From: an uncultured Microbacterium sp.
GTDB lineage: Bacteria > Actinomycetota > Actinomycetes > Actinomycetales > Microbacteriaceae
NCBI GenBank assembly: GCA_947503655.1
Contig: CANNEP010000025.1
Location: forward strand, 1-37,245
Direction of reading: 5' to 3'
Length of the DNA stretch: 37,245 bases
Shown: positions 1 to 8,172 of the stretch, piece after piece
How the letters are laid out: each line of letters begins with the position of its first letter
Numbering within the stretch: the first letter of the stretch is position 1
Program-made: the position numbers and the translations under genes
Notes under the pieces: model-generated
Seen by the model: the letters and a program-made list of their open reading frames with translations, nothing else
Told to the model about the DNA's origin: nothing
The model's database searches: none

Positions 1-419
1 GTTCCGCTCTGCGCTTTTGGCAAGCGGTCACGATCGTATGTGATGGTTGAGAAGCCGTGCGGCAGTGGGCGACCGTCTTCGTCGACGCCAACAAAGACGA
101 TCCGATCGATAGCGAGAATGCGCTCTTTCGTGATCATGTTGCGCACCTCGGCCCGCATCGTGATCGACGTCCGACCAAAGGCCGTGGCAAGCATGCCGAG
201 CTCGATGAGGTCGCCCTGACGCGCAGAGGACAAGAACTCAATTTCAGAGATGAGTTTGGTAACAGCGCGGGGATTACCGATCTGGATAATCGCATAAATA
301 GCGGCTTCTTCATCGATCCATCGCAACAGGCTGCCGCCGAAAAGTGTTCCGTGAGCGTTGAGATCTTCGGGCTTGACCCAGCGGCGAGATCGAAAATTCA
401 GGTTTGCCACGTCGGTCAT
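1..419 (-). CDS. Acyl-CoA thioesterase, hotdog fold (3' end off window)
   Basis: Reading leftward from ATG at 417-419, 139 codons are visible and the frame stays open to the window edge, so the C-terminus is missing. The N-terminal motif NAHGTLFGGSLLRWIDE (about residues 21-37, with N21, H23, G24, D36) is the signature of the YciA/BACH acyl-CoA hydrolase family, hotdog-fold enzymes that cleave acyl-CoA to free acid and CoA in the cytoplasm. Later segments (EIEFLSSARQGDLIELG, then TSITMRAEVRN) fit the same fold. The start is fixed by an AGGAG ribosome site 6 nt upstream on the minus strand. It is divergent from the lipase gene. Substrate chain length cannot be told from sequence. Confidence 0.85.
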   Translation of the reverse strand, partial: MTDVANLNFRSRRWVKPEDLNAHGTLFGGSLLRWIDEEAAIYAIIQIGNPRAVTKLISEIEFLSSARQGDLIELGMLATAFGRTSITMRAEVRNMITKERILAIDRIVFVGVDEDGRPLPHGFSTITYDRDRLPKAQSG

Positions 420-558
420 GTTTTCTCCTCGCTGGTCACAATCGGCCTATCGCCATTGTGCACCGCCAACGTTTCCTGGGGGTAACGCGTGACCGTTCAG
501 CGAGCCCGCCGCGCACCTCACCCCGCTGAGCCGCGATGTGGTGTGGAATGGGGAGACC

Positions 559-2325
559 ATGCCGTCCAAGATTGCCCTGCGAGAAGCGCTCATTGCGCAA
601 GCCCTCGCCAAGCTGCCTTGGCAGGTGCGGGCGGCAATCGCGGCGGTAGCAATCGCGGCCGGTGGGCTCATCATTGGCCGCCCGACGCTCTCGCTCGACA
701 TCCTCGCCATCGTGATTGGCCTCGGTGCGATTACCGAGGGCGTGCTGGCGCTCTGGCACACCGCGGCAACCGTGCGCTGGCGCATCATCACGGCAACGAT
801 CTGGATCACGGTCGGCATTATCGTGTTGCAGGCGCAGTGGCTCACCGTGCTTGCTCTGACTGTGCTCGTCGGTATCGGCTTGGTCTCGCTCGGCGGCTAT
901 CGCGTGTGGCTGATGGCGCGTTCCGATCGCCCGCTCGATGAGAAGATCGCCGGCATCACGATCGCTATTGCCACGATCATTTTTGGCGTCGTCGCGTTCT
1001 TCTGGCGCGATATCTCACTGGTGGTGCTCTCAGTGGTGTTCGGAGCCTGGCTCGTCGTCATGGGCATCGACGCCGGTTGGCGAGCACTGCCGCGCCAACC
1101 CCTCCCGAAAGAGCGCCGTAAGCGCACCGGGTGGCGCCGATTCGGCCGCTCGATTGTCGCACTCGTCACCGCCACCGCCGCCATCGCGGCGGTGGGCGTC
1201 ACGCTCGTGCAGACCGGGCCCCAAACGGTGACCGACACGTTCTACGCCGCGCCCCGTAACGTGCCAGATGAACCGGGCAAGCTCATTCAGTTTGAGCCAC
1301 TCACCGAGGGCATCCCTCACGGCTCTGTCGGGTTCCGGTTTCTGTATACGACAGAAGCGGGCGACGGAACCATTGACGTCGCGAGTGCGATTGCCATCGC
1401 CCCGGATGATGAAGAAATTCATCCCTCTGTCACGTGGGCGCACTCGACGACCGGCATCACGCGCCCGTGCGCACCGTCACTGCAACCCGATATGTTCCGC
1501 TCCGGCGGTATGTTCGCGGCGCAACACATCATCAAGAACGGCTGGGCACTTGTCTCACCTGACTACGTGGGCCTCGGCACCCCCGGCGAACACCCCTACC
1601 TGATTAGTGAAGACAGTGGCCGAGCCGTGCTCGATGCGACGCGCGCCGCCTATTCGATCATTGACCTGCGTATCTCCCGCACCACCGTCGTGTGGGGTCA
1701 CTCACAGGGTGGCCACGCGGCTCTGGCCGCATCCGGGATCGCGGACGACTATGCACCCCAGCTCGACGTGCGCGGGGTCGCCGCAATCAGCCCGGTGAGC
1801 GACCTCACCGCCCTCGTGAGCACGATGGATTCAGTCACCGGTGGCATGGTGTTCGCGGCATTCGTGCTGAACGCTTACGAAGATCACTACGACGACGTCC
1901 GCATGACGGACTACCTCCGCCCCGGCATCATCAGCGCGGCACGGGAAGTGCCCTCGCGCTGTCTTGATGGCCCCGGCAGTTGGCGCAGTGCGCTCGTTGT
2001 TGCGACGCGCCTCATCGACCCTTCACTTTTTCGCACCGACCCCCGCACCGGCGCGCTCGGCGACAGACTGCGTGAAAACATTCCGAAACCGAGCCCCGAG
2101 ATTCCACTGCTGATCGTGGCGGGCGGCGAAGACCCGCTCATCAAGATCAGCGTGCAAAACGGCTACGTCGCCGCACTCTGCGCCGCTGATACACCGCTCG
2201 CCTATCGCACGATTCCCGAGGCTGACCACATCAGCATGCTCTACGGAAACAGCGAGTTCTTGCCGTCTCTCCTCGCCTGGACGGGCAACCGCTTCACCCG
2301 GGTGCCCGCCAAAACCACCTGTTAG
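559..2325 (+). CDS. Membrane-anchored lipase: HdeD/DUF308-like helices fused to secretory-lipase (LIP) domain
   Basis: About 588 aa. Residues 20-180 form roughly six hydrophobic helices in short repeats resembling HdeD/DUF308 membrane proteins. A basic linker (KERRKR) and another hydrophobic segment near residue 205-225 follow, then an alpha/beta hydrolase domain of the secretory lipase (LIP, PF03583) type. The triad is visible: nucleophile Ser382 in GHSQGG, Asp525 in GGEDPL, His557 in EADHIS. The hydrolase should face outward and hydrolyse lipid or other esters. Start at 559 is preferred over the in-frame ATG at 538 because GGGGAG at 550-555 is a ribosome site for 559; spacing is short (3-4 nt). 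Its TAG stop overlaps the stop of the convergent SDR gene by 3-4 bases. Substrate unknown. Confidence 0.85.
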   Translation: MPSKIALREALIAQALAKLPWQVRAAIAAVAIAAGGLIIGRPTLSLDILAIVIGLGAITEGVLALWHTAATVRWRIITATIWITVGIIVLQAQWLTVLALTVLVGIGLVSLGGYRVWLMARSDRPLDEKIAGITIAIATIIFGVVAFFWRDISLVVLSVVFGAWLVVMGIDAGWRALPRQPLPKERRKRTGWRRFGRSIVALVTATAAIAAVGVTLVQTGPQTVTDTFYAAPRNVPDEPGKLIQFEPLTEGIPHGSVGFRFLYTTEAGDGTIDVASAIAIAPDDEEIHPSVTWAHSTTGITRPCAPSLQPDMFRSGGMFAAQHIIKNGWALVSPDYVGLGTPGEHPYLISEDSGRAVLDATRAAYSIIDLRISRTTVVWGHSQGGHAALAASGIADDYAPQLDVRGVAAISPVSDLTALVSTMDSVTGGMVFAAFVLNAYEDHYDDVRMTDYLRPGIISAAREVPSRCLDGPGSWRSALVVATRLIDPSLFRTDPRTGALGDRLRENIPKPSPEIPLLIVAGGEDPLIKISVQNGYVAALCAADTPLAYRTIPEADHISMLYGNSEFLPSLLAWTGNRFTRVPAKTTC

Positions 2326-3053
2326 CGACGTTCGACGCGCGGCCGCACCCACACTTCGGTGAGCTGGGTGTCGGCGGGAGCGTCGACGACGTGACGAATC
2401 GACCGGGCCACCGTGCGCGGGTCGATGCGGTCGCCCGCTGCGCTGTCGTCGGGCAATCCGTCCATGCGGTACGCGCCGACGGTCGCTGTCGGCCCCGGGG
2501 CGACGGTCGCGACGCGCACACCGTCTCCGGCAACTTCGAGGCGCAGGCTGTCGACGTATCCCTGTAGCGCGTACTTCGATGACGCGTACGCGATGTGATG
2601 CGGCACGGGGTTGCGGGAAGCACCGGAACCGGTGAAAACGATCGTGCCGCGGGCGGCGGTCAGTTGCGGCAACAGCAGGCGGGTGAGGTTCGCGGGGGCC
2701 ACAACGTTGGTCTCAAGCATGAGCCGAAACTGTTCGGGCTCAAGGGTCGCCGCCGACGTGCGGTACATCACGGCGGCATTGTTCACGAGCGCATCAACGC
2801 GGGGTAGGTCGGCGAATGCCGCCGCGACGGCGTCGACGTCGGTGAGGTCGACGCCGAGCGGAACCACGGCGCCGGCGCGCGAAGCACTCACCACCTGCTG
2901 GAGGCGGCCTGTATCGCGACCCACCGCGATCACGAGGTGGTCGGCGGCGAGGTCGCGCACGGTCGCCGCCCCGATTCCGCTCGATGCCCCGGTTACGACA
3001 ACGACGGGTTCGGTCGACGCGGCAATACGGTCACGGGTTTCCGGGTTCAACAA
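2322..3053 (-). CDS. Short-chain dehydrogenase/reductase (SDR)
   Basis: 243 aa, typical length of a classical SDR. Cofactor motif TGASSGIG at residues 21-28, structural NNA near 91-93, catalytic Ser in FTGSGAS about 143, and the Y156-x-x-x-K160 active-site pair (YASSK). It should be a cytoplasmic NAD(P)-dependent oxidoreductase of unknown substrate. The start is TTG at 3051-3053, supported by GGAGG 6 nt upstream on the minus strand; a second TTG follows at once. It lies 70 nt downstream of the quinone-oxidoreductase pseudogene on the same strand and ends overlapping the lipase stop codon. Confidence 0.88.
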   Translation of the reverse strand: MLNPETRDRIAASTEPVVVVTGASSGIGAATVRDLAADHLVIAVGRDTGRLQQVVSASRAGAVVPLGVDLTDVDAVAAAFADLPRVDALVNNAAVMYRTSAATLEPEQFRLMLETNVVAPANLTRLLLPQLTAARGTIVFTGSGASRNPVPHHIAYASSKYALQGYVDSLRLEVAGDGVRVATVAPGPTATVGAYRMDGLPDDSAAGDRIDPRTVARSIRHVVDAPADTQLTEVWVRPRVERR

Positions 3054-3123
3054 GGCAGCCTCCAGTGTTCCCTTCGACGCTACTCGGCTCAGGCTCGCTT
3101 CGCCGACGCGCCGTCACACGTCG

Positions 3124-3648
3124 TTAGAGTCGGGCACGAGGGCAACGGGCTGCCATGTCAATCAATTCGGCGCGCACGCTGTCGCGGTAGGCGGCATTCT
3201 CAGGGTGGGGTCCTACGACGGTCTCCCCTGGTTCCGCCGCCGCCACTCGCAGCATGTCGGCGGCCGTCGCCCCCGCGAGCAACAGGTTGGCCGCCTCCAG
3301 CACCCCGAGAGACTCGGTCGAGCGAAGACCTTGTCTGCGGGCACGGTCATGATCGACGCCCAGCCACCCTCCACGCGAAATGCGAGCACGGCATCACCGA
3401 TCGCACCGCCACCCGAAGCGATCTCGGTGCCTTCGCCCAAGCGCAGTAATGGTTCCGGCCACCTCATATCCGATCGAAACCGGAAAAACGGTCGCACGAC
3501 CCGGGTGCTTGAGGTCAGCCGGATTCACGCCCGACGCCTGCACCGTAATGGTGACTTCACCGGGGCCGGGCTCGGCCACCTCACTCTCAACAAACTGAAA
3601 GTCAGCGATGCCGTTGGGGCCGGTAGCAATCCAGTGGTGTGCGCGCAT
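3124..3648 (-). pseudogene. Decayed NADPH:quinone oxidoreductase (MDR family)
   Basis: The N-terminal MDR region is readable from ATG at 3648: MRAHHWIATGPNG, then PGPGEVTITVQASGVNPADLK and SIGYEVAGTITALG. The frame then shifts near 3436-3438 (a GGG run on the coding strand). The next segment, GEGTEIASGGGAIGDAVLAFR through VPADKVFARPS, is in a second frame. It shifts again near 3308-3314 to a third frame with LGVLEAANLLLAGATAADML and PGETVV, and stops at 3124. Family members are about 310-330 aa. Here only about 170 aa of homology remain, and the Rossmann dinucleotide-binding half that should follow GETV is absent, replaced by about 29 unrelated residues. Two frameshifts plus loss of the cofactor domain argue for a real pseudogene rather than one sequencing error. 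Confidence 0.8.
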
Positions 3649-3691
3649 GCGGCCAGGCTACGGGTTCGGCAGGTTCGTGCGCACGCAAAAT

Positions 3692-3697
3692 AGGTAT
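3692..3697 (+). promoter_or_regulatory. Candidate -10 box (TATTCT) for Nudix-like gene
   Basis: TATTCT lies in a short AT-rich patch about 54 nt before the ATG at 3751, between the pseudogene start and this gene. The -35 region is not clear. Confidence 0.35.
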
Positions 3698-3750
3698 TCT
3701 AGGTGTGAGAAAAATTCGCCGGATCGTGCTGGCGGGGAGAGGAGCACACC

Positions 3751-4383
3751 ATGACAGACCTCCTATCGGTGGTCAGTGTCGATGTGTTGTGCCTGAGTTT
3801 CGACCCCGCTGCAGAGCACATTCGTCTCGGTCTGGTGCGGCGCGACTCTGAGCCGTATGCCGGCGAGCAGGCTCTGCCCGGTGTCACGATGCGTGCGGGC
3901 GAGCGTCTGGATGGCGCAGCGCACCGTGCCATTGCGAAACTGACCGACGCGCTCCCGCTGGCACTCGGCCAGCTGCGCACGTTTGATGAGCCCAGCCGCG
4001 ACCCGCGCGGCCCGAGCCTGTCGATCGCGATGTGGGCGATTCTGCCGGAGCTTGCCGACGGCACCCCGCTTGACGCGGTTCCGCCCCTCGCTTTTGACCA
4101 CTCGCAGATCGTGGCGAACTGCCTGCCGCTCCTCGGCAAGCTCATGCTTGATGATCTCGATTTCACGCGCGCGATTCTGCCGTCGCCGTTCCTCACGACC
4201 GACGCTCGCGCCATCACGCGTACCCTCACCGGAGAAGATCCGCACATGGGCAACCTCAATCGCGCGCTCGATGCTCTCCCCGGCGTCGTGAAGTCGACGA
4301 GCGCCGAGTGGAGCGATTCAACCCTGGCTCGCCGCGGTGTGAGCCGCGGCCGACCGCCCGTGGAGCGCATGTTCACCCCATAG
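3751..4383 (+). CDS. Nudix-like protein, probable NrtR-type regulator with degenerate Nudix box
   Basis: 210 aa with an AGAGGAG ribosome site 7 nt before ATG. Residues 8-140 look like a Nudix beta-sandwich (DVLCLSFDP, RLGLVRRDSEPYAGEQALPG). The Nudix box should read GX5EX7REUXEEXGU. Here it is G-VTMRAGERLDGAAHRAIAKL, so the REUXEE metal-binding glutamates are missing. The C-terminal part (about residues 140-210: DFTRAILPSPFLTTDARAITRTLTG, MGNLNRALDAL) resembles the winged helix of NrtR-like regulators, which use a non-catalytic Nudix domain to sense ADP-ribose-type ligands and repress NAD or sugar genes. No target operon is adjacent. I infer a ligand-sensing transcription factor rather than a hydrolase. 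Confidence 0.7.
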   Translation: MTDLLSVVSVDVLCLSFDPAAEHIRLGLVRRDSEPYAGEQALPGVTMRAGERLDGAAHRAIAKLTDALPLALGQLRTFDEPSRDPRGPSLSIAMWAILPELADGTPLDAVPPLAFDHSQIVANCLPLLGKLMLDDLDFTRAILPSPFLTTDARAITRTLTGEDPHMGNLNRALDALPGVVKSTSAEWSDSTLARRGVSRGRPPVERMFTP

Positions 4384-4449
4384 CGCGCTTCGGCTACGTT
4401 CTGGTCATTAATCACGGCGATGACCCTGGCCGTGTGCGCGATACCTGAA

Positions 4450-4455
4450 TAGTCT
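4450..4455 (+). promoter_or_regulatory. Candidate -10 box (TAGTCT) for universal stress protein
   Basis: TAGTCT matches the TANNNT pattern seen before many genes here. From it, transcription would begin near 4461, giving a short leader of about 30 nt before ATG 4493, or a nearly leaderless GTG/TTG start at 4460/4463. Confidence 0.4.
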
Positions 4456-4492
4456 GAAAGTGTTGCTACTTCACTTGAAGAACGGAACCACC

Positions 4493-5332
4493 ATGGCTGG
4501 CACGATTGTCGTCGCACTTACCGATACTGAAGCTGGTCGCCGCGCGCTCGCGTGGGCCGAGAAGCGCGCAACCCAGCGCCGCCAGCCCCTGCACCTCGTT
4601 ACTGTCGTGGGCGGAGCCACCGGCGCCGTCGGCGAAGGCAAGTTGCTCGATGCAGCGGTGTCGTCGACCGACCACTTCTTGAGTCGCGAAGCCGAGCGGT
4701 TGCGTGCTGCTGGCCTCACGGTCGAGGCTGAGGTACGTCAGGGCAACCCCGTCACGCACATCGCGAACGCCACCGAGGGTGCTGCACTCCTGGTGATCGG
4801 CAGTGACTTTGGTGATGGTTCCGGCCGCCGCCGCGGTCTGCACGGCGTACGCATCGTGGCCGCTGCCCACTGCCCGACCGTCGTGGTTGGCGCGTCGGAT
4901 GAAGACGCCGAGCGTCACGGCGTTGTTGTCGGTGTTGATGGCTCCCCGGTTTCCGAAGCGGCACTGAAGTTTGCCGCGGCAGAGGCCGACCGCCTCGGCG
5001 AGCCGCTCGTCGTCGTGAGCGTCTGGACCCCGGTGCAGGTGCCGCACATGCCTCTGCTCGACAATGACAACTACCTCGCGAGCATGCAGTCGATCACCGA
5101 AGAAATGCAGTCGGTGGCACTCGCTGGCCTCGGACAGGACTACCCCGATCTCGTCGTCGAACGCGAAGTTGTCAGCGGATACCCGTCGCACGCTATCTCG
5201 GATCGTGCCGAGACGGCCCGACTCGCTGTGGTCGGCTCGCACGGCCGCGGAACCATTGCGCGCTTTCTGCTCGGATCGGTCAGCCACGAAGTGCTCGTGA
5301 ACTTGACGTCGCCGACCGCGATCGTTCGCTAA
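4493..5332 (+). CDS. Tandem universal stress protein (two UspA domains)
   Basis: 279 aa from ATG 4493. There are two UspA domains, about residues 1-140 and 143-279. Domain 2 has the full ATP-binding signature G-2X-G-9X-G-S (GSHGRGTIARFLLGSVSH), while domain 1 has a diverged version (GSDFGDGSGRRRGLHG). Two-domain Usp proteins are typical of actinobacteria and bind ATP during stress or dormancy. In-frame GTG 4460 and TTG 4463 are alternative starts; 4493 fits the Usp fold start (TIVVALTDTEAGRRAL) but has only a weak ribosome site. A rho-independent terminator follows directly. Neighbours give no pathway link. Confidence 0.88.
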   Translation: MAGTIVVALTDTEAGRRALAWAEKRATQRRQPLHLVTVVGGATGAVGEGKLLDAAVSSTDHFLSREAERLRAAGLTVEAEVRQGNPVTHIANATEGAALLVIGSDFGDGSGRRRGLHGVRIVAAAHCPTVVVGASDEDAERHGVVVGVDGSPVSEAALKFAAAEADRLGEPLVVVSVWTPVQVPHMPLLDNDNYLASMQSITEEMQSVALAGLGQDYPDLVVEREVVSGYPSHAISDRAETARLAVVGSHGRGTIARFLLGSVSHEVLVNLTSPTAIVR

Positions 5333-5343
5333 CGCGTTCTTGT

Positions 5344-5386
5344 GCCCCGTTCTCCGGCTTGCGGCCGCGAGAACGGGGCTTTTCTT
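5344..5386 (+). terminator. Rho-independent terminator after universal stress protein
   Basis: Perfect 11-bp arms GCCCCGTTCTC (5344-5354) and GAGAACGGGGC (5369-5379), 14-nt loop, then TTTTCTTG. It separates the stress gene from the acyl-CoA ligase promoter. Confidence 0.9.
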
Positions 5387-5397
5387 GCTTTCAGGCG

Positions 5398-5403
5398 TAA
5401 CCT
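5398..5403 (+). promoter_or_regulatory. -10 box TAACCT, leaderless layout
   Basis: TAACCT, exactly 6 nt (GGAAGG) and then ATG 5410. The GGAAGG could also act as a ribosome site for the in-frame GTG at 5416. Confidence 0.5.
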
Positions 5404-5409
5404 GGAAGG

Positions 5410-7134
5410 ATGCATGTGAATGAAAACCGCGAATGGAACAGGTTTTACGCCGAGGGCTCGCCCATCGACATTGACCTCCCGACCGGCTCGCTGAGCGATC
5501 TACTCGAAGAGCGCGTCGCCCAGTACGCACGCAACGACGCAATCGCCTTCTTCGGCCAGACCGTGTCGTATCGCGAACTCGGCGACCGCGTTTCGCGCGT
5601 TGCCGAGGGCTTGCGCAAGCTCGGCGTCAAGCAGGGTGACCGCGTCGCCCTCGTCATGCCGAACGCCCCGCAGCACGTCATCGCGTTCTACGCGGTACTG
5701 CGCCTCGGCGCCATTGTCGTTGAGCACAACCCGTTGTACACGCGCGACGAACTCGAAGTGCAGTTCCGCGACCACGGCGCTCAGATCGTGATCGCGTGGA
5801 ACAAGGTGGCACCGCTCATTCAGTCGTTGCCCGCCGACCTCGGCATCGGCACGGTTGTCGCCGTTGACGTGACCACCGCAATGCCGCTCACGATGCGCCT
5901 GGCGCTGTCGCTGCCGATCGCGAAGGCGAAGGAATCGCGATCGAAGCTCACGGCCCCGGCTCCCGGAACCGTTAATTTCGCCGCGCTGGAACGCTCACGT
6001 CCGCTGGATGCTGCGCACCCTCGCCCGTCGGTGACCGATATCGCGTGCCTGCAGTACACGTCGGGCACCACCGGCAGCCCGAAGGGCGCCATCATCACGC
6101 ACGGCAACCTGTGGGCCAATGCCCGCCAGGGCAAGGCATGGATGCCCAACTTCGTGCCCGGCAAGGGATCCATCTACGGGCTCCTCCCGATGTTCCACTC
6201 GTTCGGCGTGCTGCTGTCGGTGATCTACGCGGTCGAGACGGGCTCGCGCGCCGTGCTGTTCCCGACGTTTGACCCGGAGCTCGTGTCGAAGGCGGCAAAG
6301 AAGTTCCCGCCGACATTCATTCCGGCGGTGCCGCCGATGTTTGACCGCCTCGCCCGCGTGGCGCGTGACGGCAACCTGGATCTCTCCGAAGTCGTGTACT
6401 CGATTTCGGGTGCCATGACCCTGACGCCGGCGGTCGTGGGCCGCTGGGAAGACGTCGCAGGTTCCATGCTCAACGAAGGCTACGGGCTCACCGAGACCAG
6501 CCCGGTTGCGCTCGCGAACCCGTTCAACGAGGAGTCGCGCAAGATCGGCACGATCGGCATCCCGTTCCCGTCGACCGACATCAAGGTCGTCGACCCCAAC
6601 GAGCCGACCGTTGAAGTCGCACTCGGCGAGGTCGGCGAACTGCTGATCGCGGGCCCGCAGGTGTTCCAGGGCTACTGGAACCGCCCGGAAGAGACCGCGG
6701 CCACCCTGCTCGAGGGCGGCTGGCTCCGCACCGGCGACCTCGTGACGCAAGACGAAGATGGATTCGTGACGGTCGTTGACCGCAAGAAGGAAATTATCAT
6801 CACGGGTGGCTTCAACGTGTCGCCGAGCGACGTCGAAAAGGTGCTGAACACGGTGGCGGGCGTGGCCGAGTCGGCCGTCGTCGGCATTCCGCGTGGTGGC
6901 GGCGCCGAGGTCGTGACCGCGGTCATCATCCTCGAGGAGGGCGCCACGTTCGATGAGGACGCCGCGCGCGACACCGCCCGCGAACACCTCGCCGAGTACA
7001 AGCGCCCGACCAGCTACACGGTGTGGGAAGAGCTACCGAAGTCGCTCATCGGCAAGGTGTTGCGCCGCATCGTGCGCGAGACGCTCATCGCCGATCGCAA
7101 GGCGACTCGGGCCATCGTTACCGACGCCGAGTAG
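5410..7134 (+). CDS. Long-chain fatty acid-CoA ligase (AMP-binding)
   Basis: 574 aa, typical of FadD-type ANL enzymes, which activate fatty acids with ATP to acyl-AMP and then acyl-CoA. Visible motifs: P-loop YTSGTTGSPKGA (about residues 215-226), GYGLTETSP near 357-365, TGDL with the ribose-binding Asp near 443, the hinge RKKEIIITGGFNVSPSDVE near 458-475, and C-terminal GKVLRR with the catalytic Lys near 549. No signal peptide. It is a single-gene unit between two terminators. ATG 5410 lies 6 nt after a TAACCT -10 box; GTG 5416 is an alternative start. The gene carries normal high-GC codon use. Confidence 0.93.
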   Translation: MHVNENREWNRFYAEGSPIDIDLPTGSLSDLLEERVAQYARNDAIAFFGQTVSYRELGDRVSRVAEGLRKLGVKQGDRVALVMPNAPQHVIAFYAVLRLGAIVVEHNPLYTRDELEVQFRDHGAQIVIAWNKVAPLIQSLPADLGIGTVVAVDVTTAMPLTMRLALSLPIAKAKESRSKLTAPAPGTVNFAALERSRPLDAAHPRPSVTDIACLQYTSGTTGSPKGAIITHGNLWANARQGKAWMPNFVPGKGSIYGLLPMFHSFGVLLSVIYAVETGSRAVLFPTFDPELVSKAAKKFPPTFIPAVPPMFDRLARVARDGNLDLSEVVYSISGAMTLTPAVVGRWEDVAGSMLNEGYGLTETSPVALANPFNEESRKIGTIGIPFPSTDIKVVDPNEPTVEVALGEVGELLIAGPQVFQGYWNRPEETAATLLEGGWLRTGDLVTQDEDGFVTVVDRKKEIIITGGFNVSPSDVEKVLNTVAGVAESAVVGIPRGGGAEVVTAVIILEEGATFDEDAARDTAREHLAEYKRPTSYTVWEELPKSLIGKVLRRIVRETLIADRKATRAIVTDAE

Positions 7135-7144
7135 GAATCGCTTG

Positions 7145-7176
7145 GGGGCCGTCCTTCGGGGCGGCCCCTTTTCTTT
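7145..7176 (+). terminator. Rho-independent terminator after acyl-CoA ligase
   Basis: GGGGCCGTCC - TTCG - GGGCGGCCCC hairpin, then TTTTCTTTC. It lies between this gene and the convergent VOC gene; the T-run faces rightward transcription. Confidence 0.88.
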
Positions 7177-7179
7177 CGC

Positions 7180-8079
7180 CTAGAAGTCGTCGATCACGAG
7201 CTTCTTCATCGCGAGCATGTGTTCGTAGGCGTTCGGGCGCTGCATGAGTTCGCCCATGTTGGCGGGCACGATCTGCCAGCTGACGCCCCACTTATCGGCA
7301 AGCCAGCCACACTGTTCCGCTTCCGGAACGGCGCTCAGGGCGTCCCAATACCGGTCGATTTCGGCCTGGTCTTTGCACTGTACTTCGAGCGATACGGCGG
7401 GCGTGAACGGGTTATCGCCGCCACCGCCATCGTCCATCATCGAGAACCACTGCGGCCCGATACAGAACTCACCGAACATGATGCTTCCTTCGGGAGCGTT
7501 ACCCGATGGTTCCGGATACTCCGCAATCATGCCGAGCGCAGCGTCATCGAACAGCTCGGTGAAGAAGGTCGCTGCTTCGCGCGACTTGCCGACGACGCCG
7601 GCCGAGAACATGAGTTGCGGAATTACGAACGGGCGCGGGTCGCCGTCTGGGTCGGTCAGCATGAGTTGCCAACTGACGCCGTAACGATCTTGGATCCAGC
7701 CGTAGCGCTTGCTCCACGGGTATTCGTCGATGTCCATGAGGGCGGTGCCCCCCTCAGTCAGGTGCGCCCACAGTGCGTCCATGCGGGCGCGGGCTGCCGC
7801 CGCATCACCGTCAAACATGAGCGGGTCGAAGTTCAGCATGAACGAAATCGATGGGTTGGGGTGAAACTCGCCACCTGCGTTGATGAGGGTGAGGTGGTAG
7901 CCGCTGATCGCGACGTCAACCACGAGGGGTGCGCCCGCGAACTCGGCCTGCCAATCGGGTACCTCATCGGGGTACCGGGCCGTGACGGCGGTCGTGGTGT
8001 CGTCGAAGATCGAGGCGTAATAGGTGCCGACTTCTTCGGCGTTGCCGGTGTACCAAATGTTGGGGATGATCTTTTGCAT
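7180..8079 (-). CDS. VOC family protein, two PhnB-like domains
   Basis: 299 aa from ATG 8079, with GAGGAG upstream. It holds two tandem PhnB/3-demethylubiquinone-methyltransferase-like glyoxalase-fold domains, each with the usual pattern: first MQKIIPNIWYTGNAEEVGTY to YGVSWQLMLTD (about 1-150), then IPQLMFSAGVVGKSREAATF to WGVSWQIVPANM (about 155-275). The conserved end GVSWQ is present in both halves. Members of this group usually have no proven methyltransferase activity and often have unknown function. The frame stays open upstream to 8265, but the extra N-terminal residues do not fit the family and overlap the divergent promoter region. Confidence 0.85.
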   Translation of the reverse strand: MQKIIPNIWYTGNAEEVGTYYASIFDDTTTAVTARYPDEVPDWQAEFAGAPLVVDVAISGYHLTLINAGGEFHPNPSISFMLNFDPLMFDGDAAAARARMDALWAHLTEGGTALMDIDEYPWSKRYGWIQDRYGVSWQLMLTDPDGDPRPFVIPQLMFSAGVVGKSREAATFFTELFDDAALGMIAEYPEPSGNAPEGSIMFGEFCIGPQWFSMMDDGGGGDNPFTPAVSLEVQCKDQAEIDRYWDALSAVPEAEQCGWLADKWGVSWQIVPANMGELMQRPNAYEHMLAMKKLVIDDF

Positions 8080-8172
8080 CGCGCGCTCCTCGGTTGGATA
8101 CGGAGTAACTGTGCGCCTGATCGCGCCACGATTCAAGACCCACGCGCGTACAGGTTCTGCTATCAAAGAGAG

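Noticed and set aside
57..485. Rightward open frame of 142 codons at the left edge
   Set aside because: It is antisense to a clear hotdog thioesterase on the minus strand with a good ribosome site; the predicted protein has no recognisable features.
2611..3693. Rightward open frame of 360 codons across the SDR start and the pseudogene
   Set aside because: Composition (Ser/Arg/Thr/Ala-rich) is that of an antisense frame; the minus strand carries real SDR and MDR motifs.
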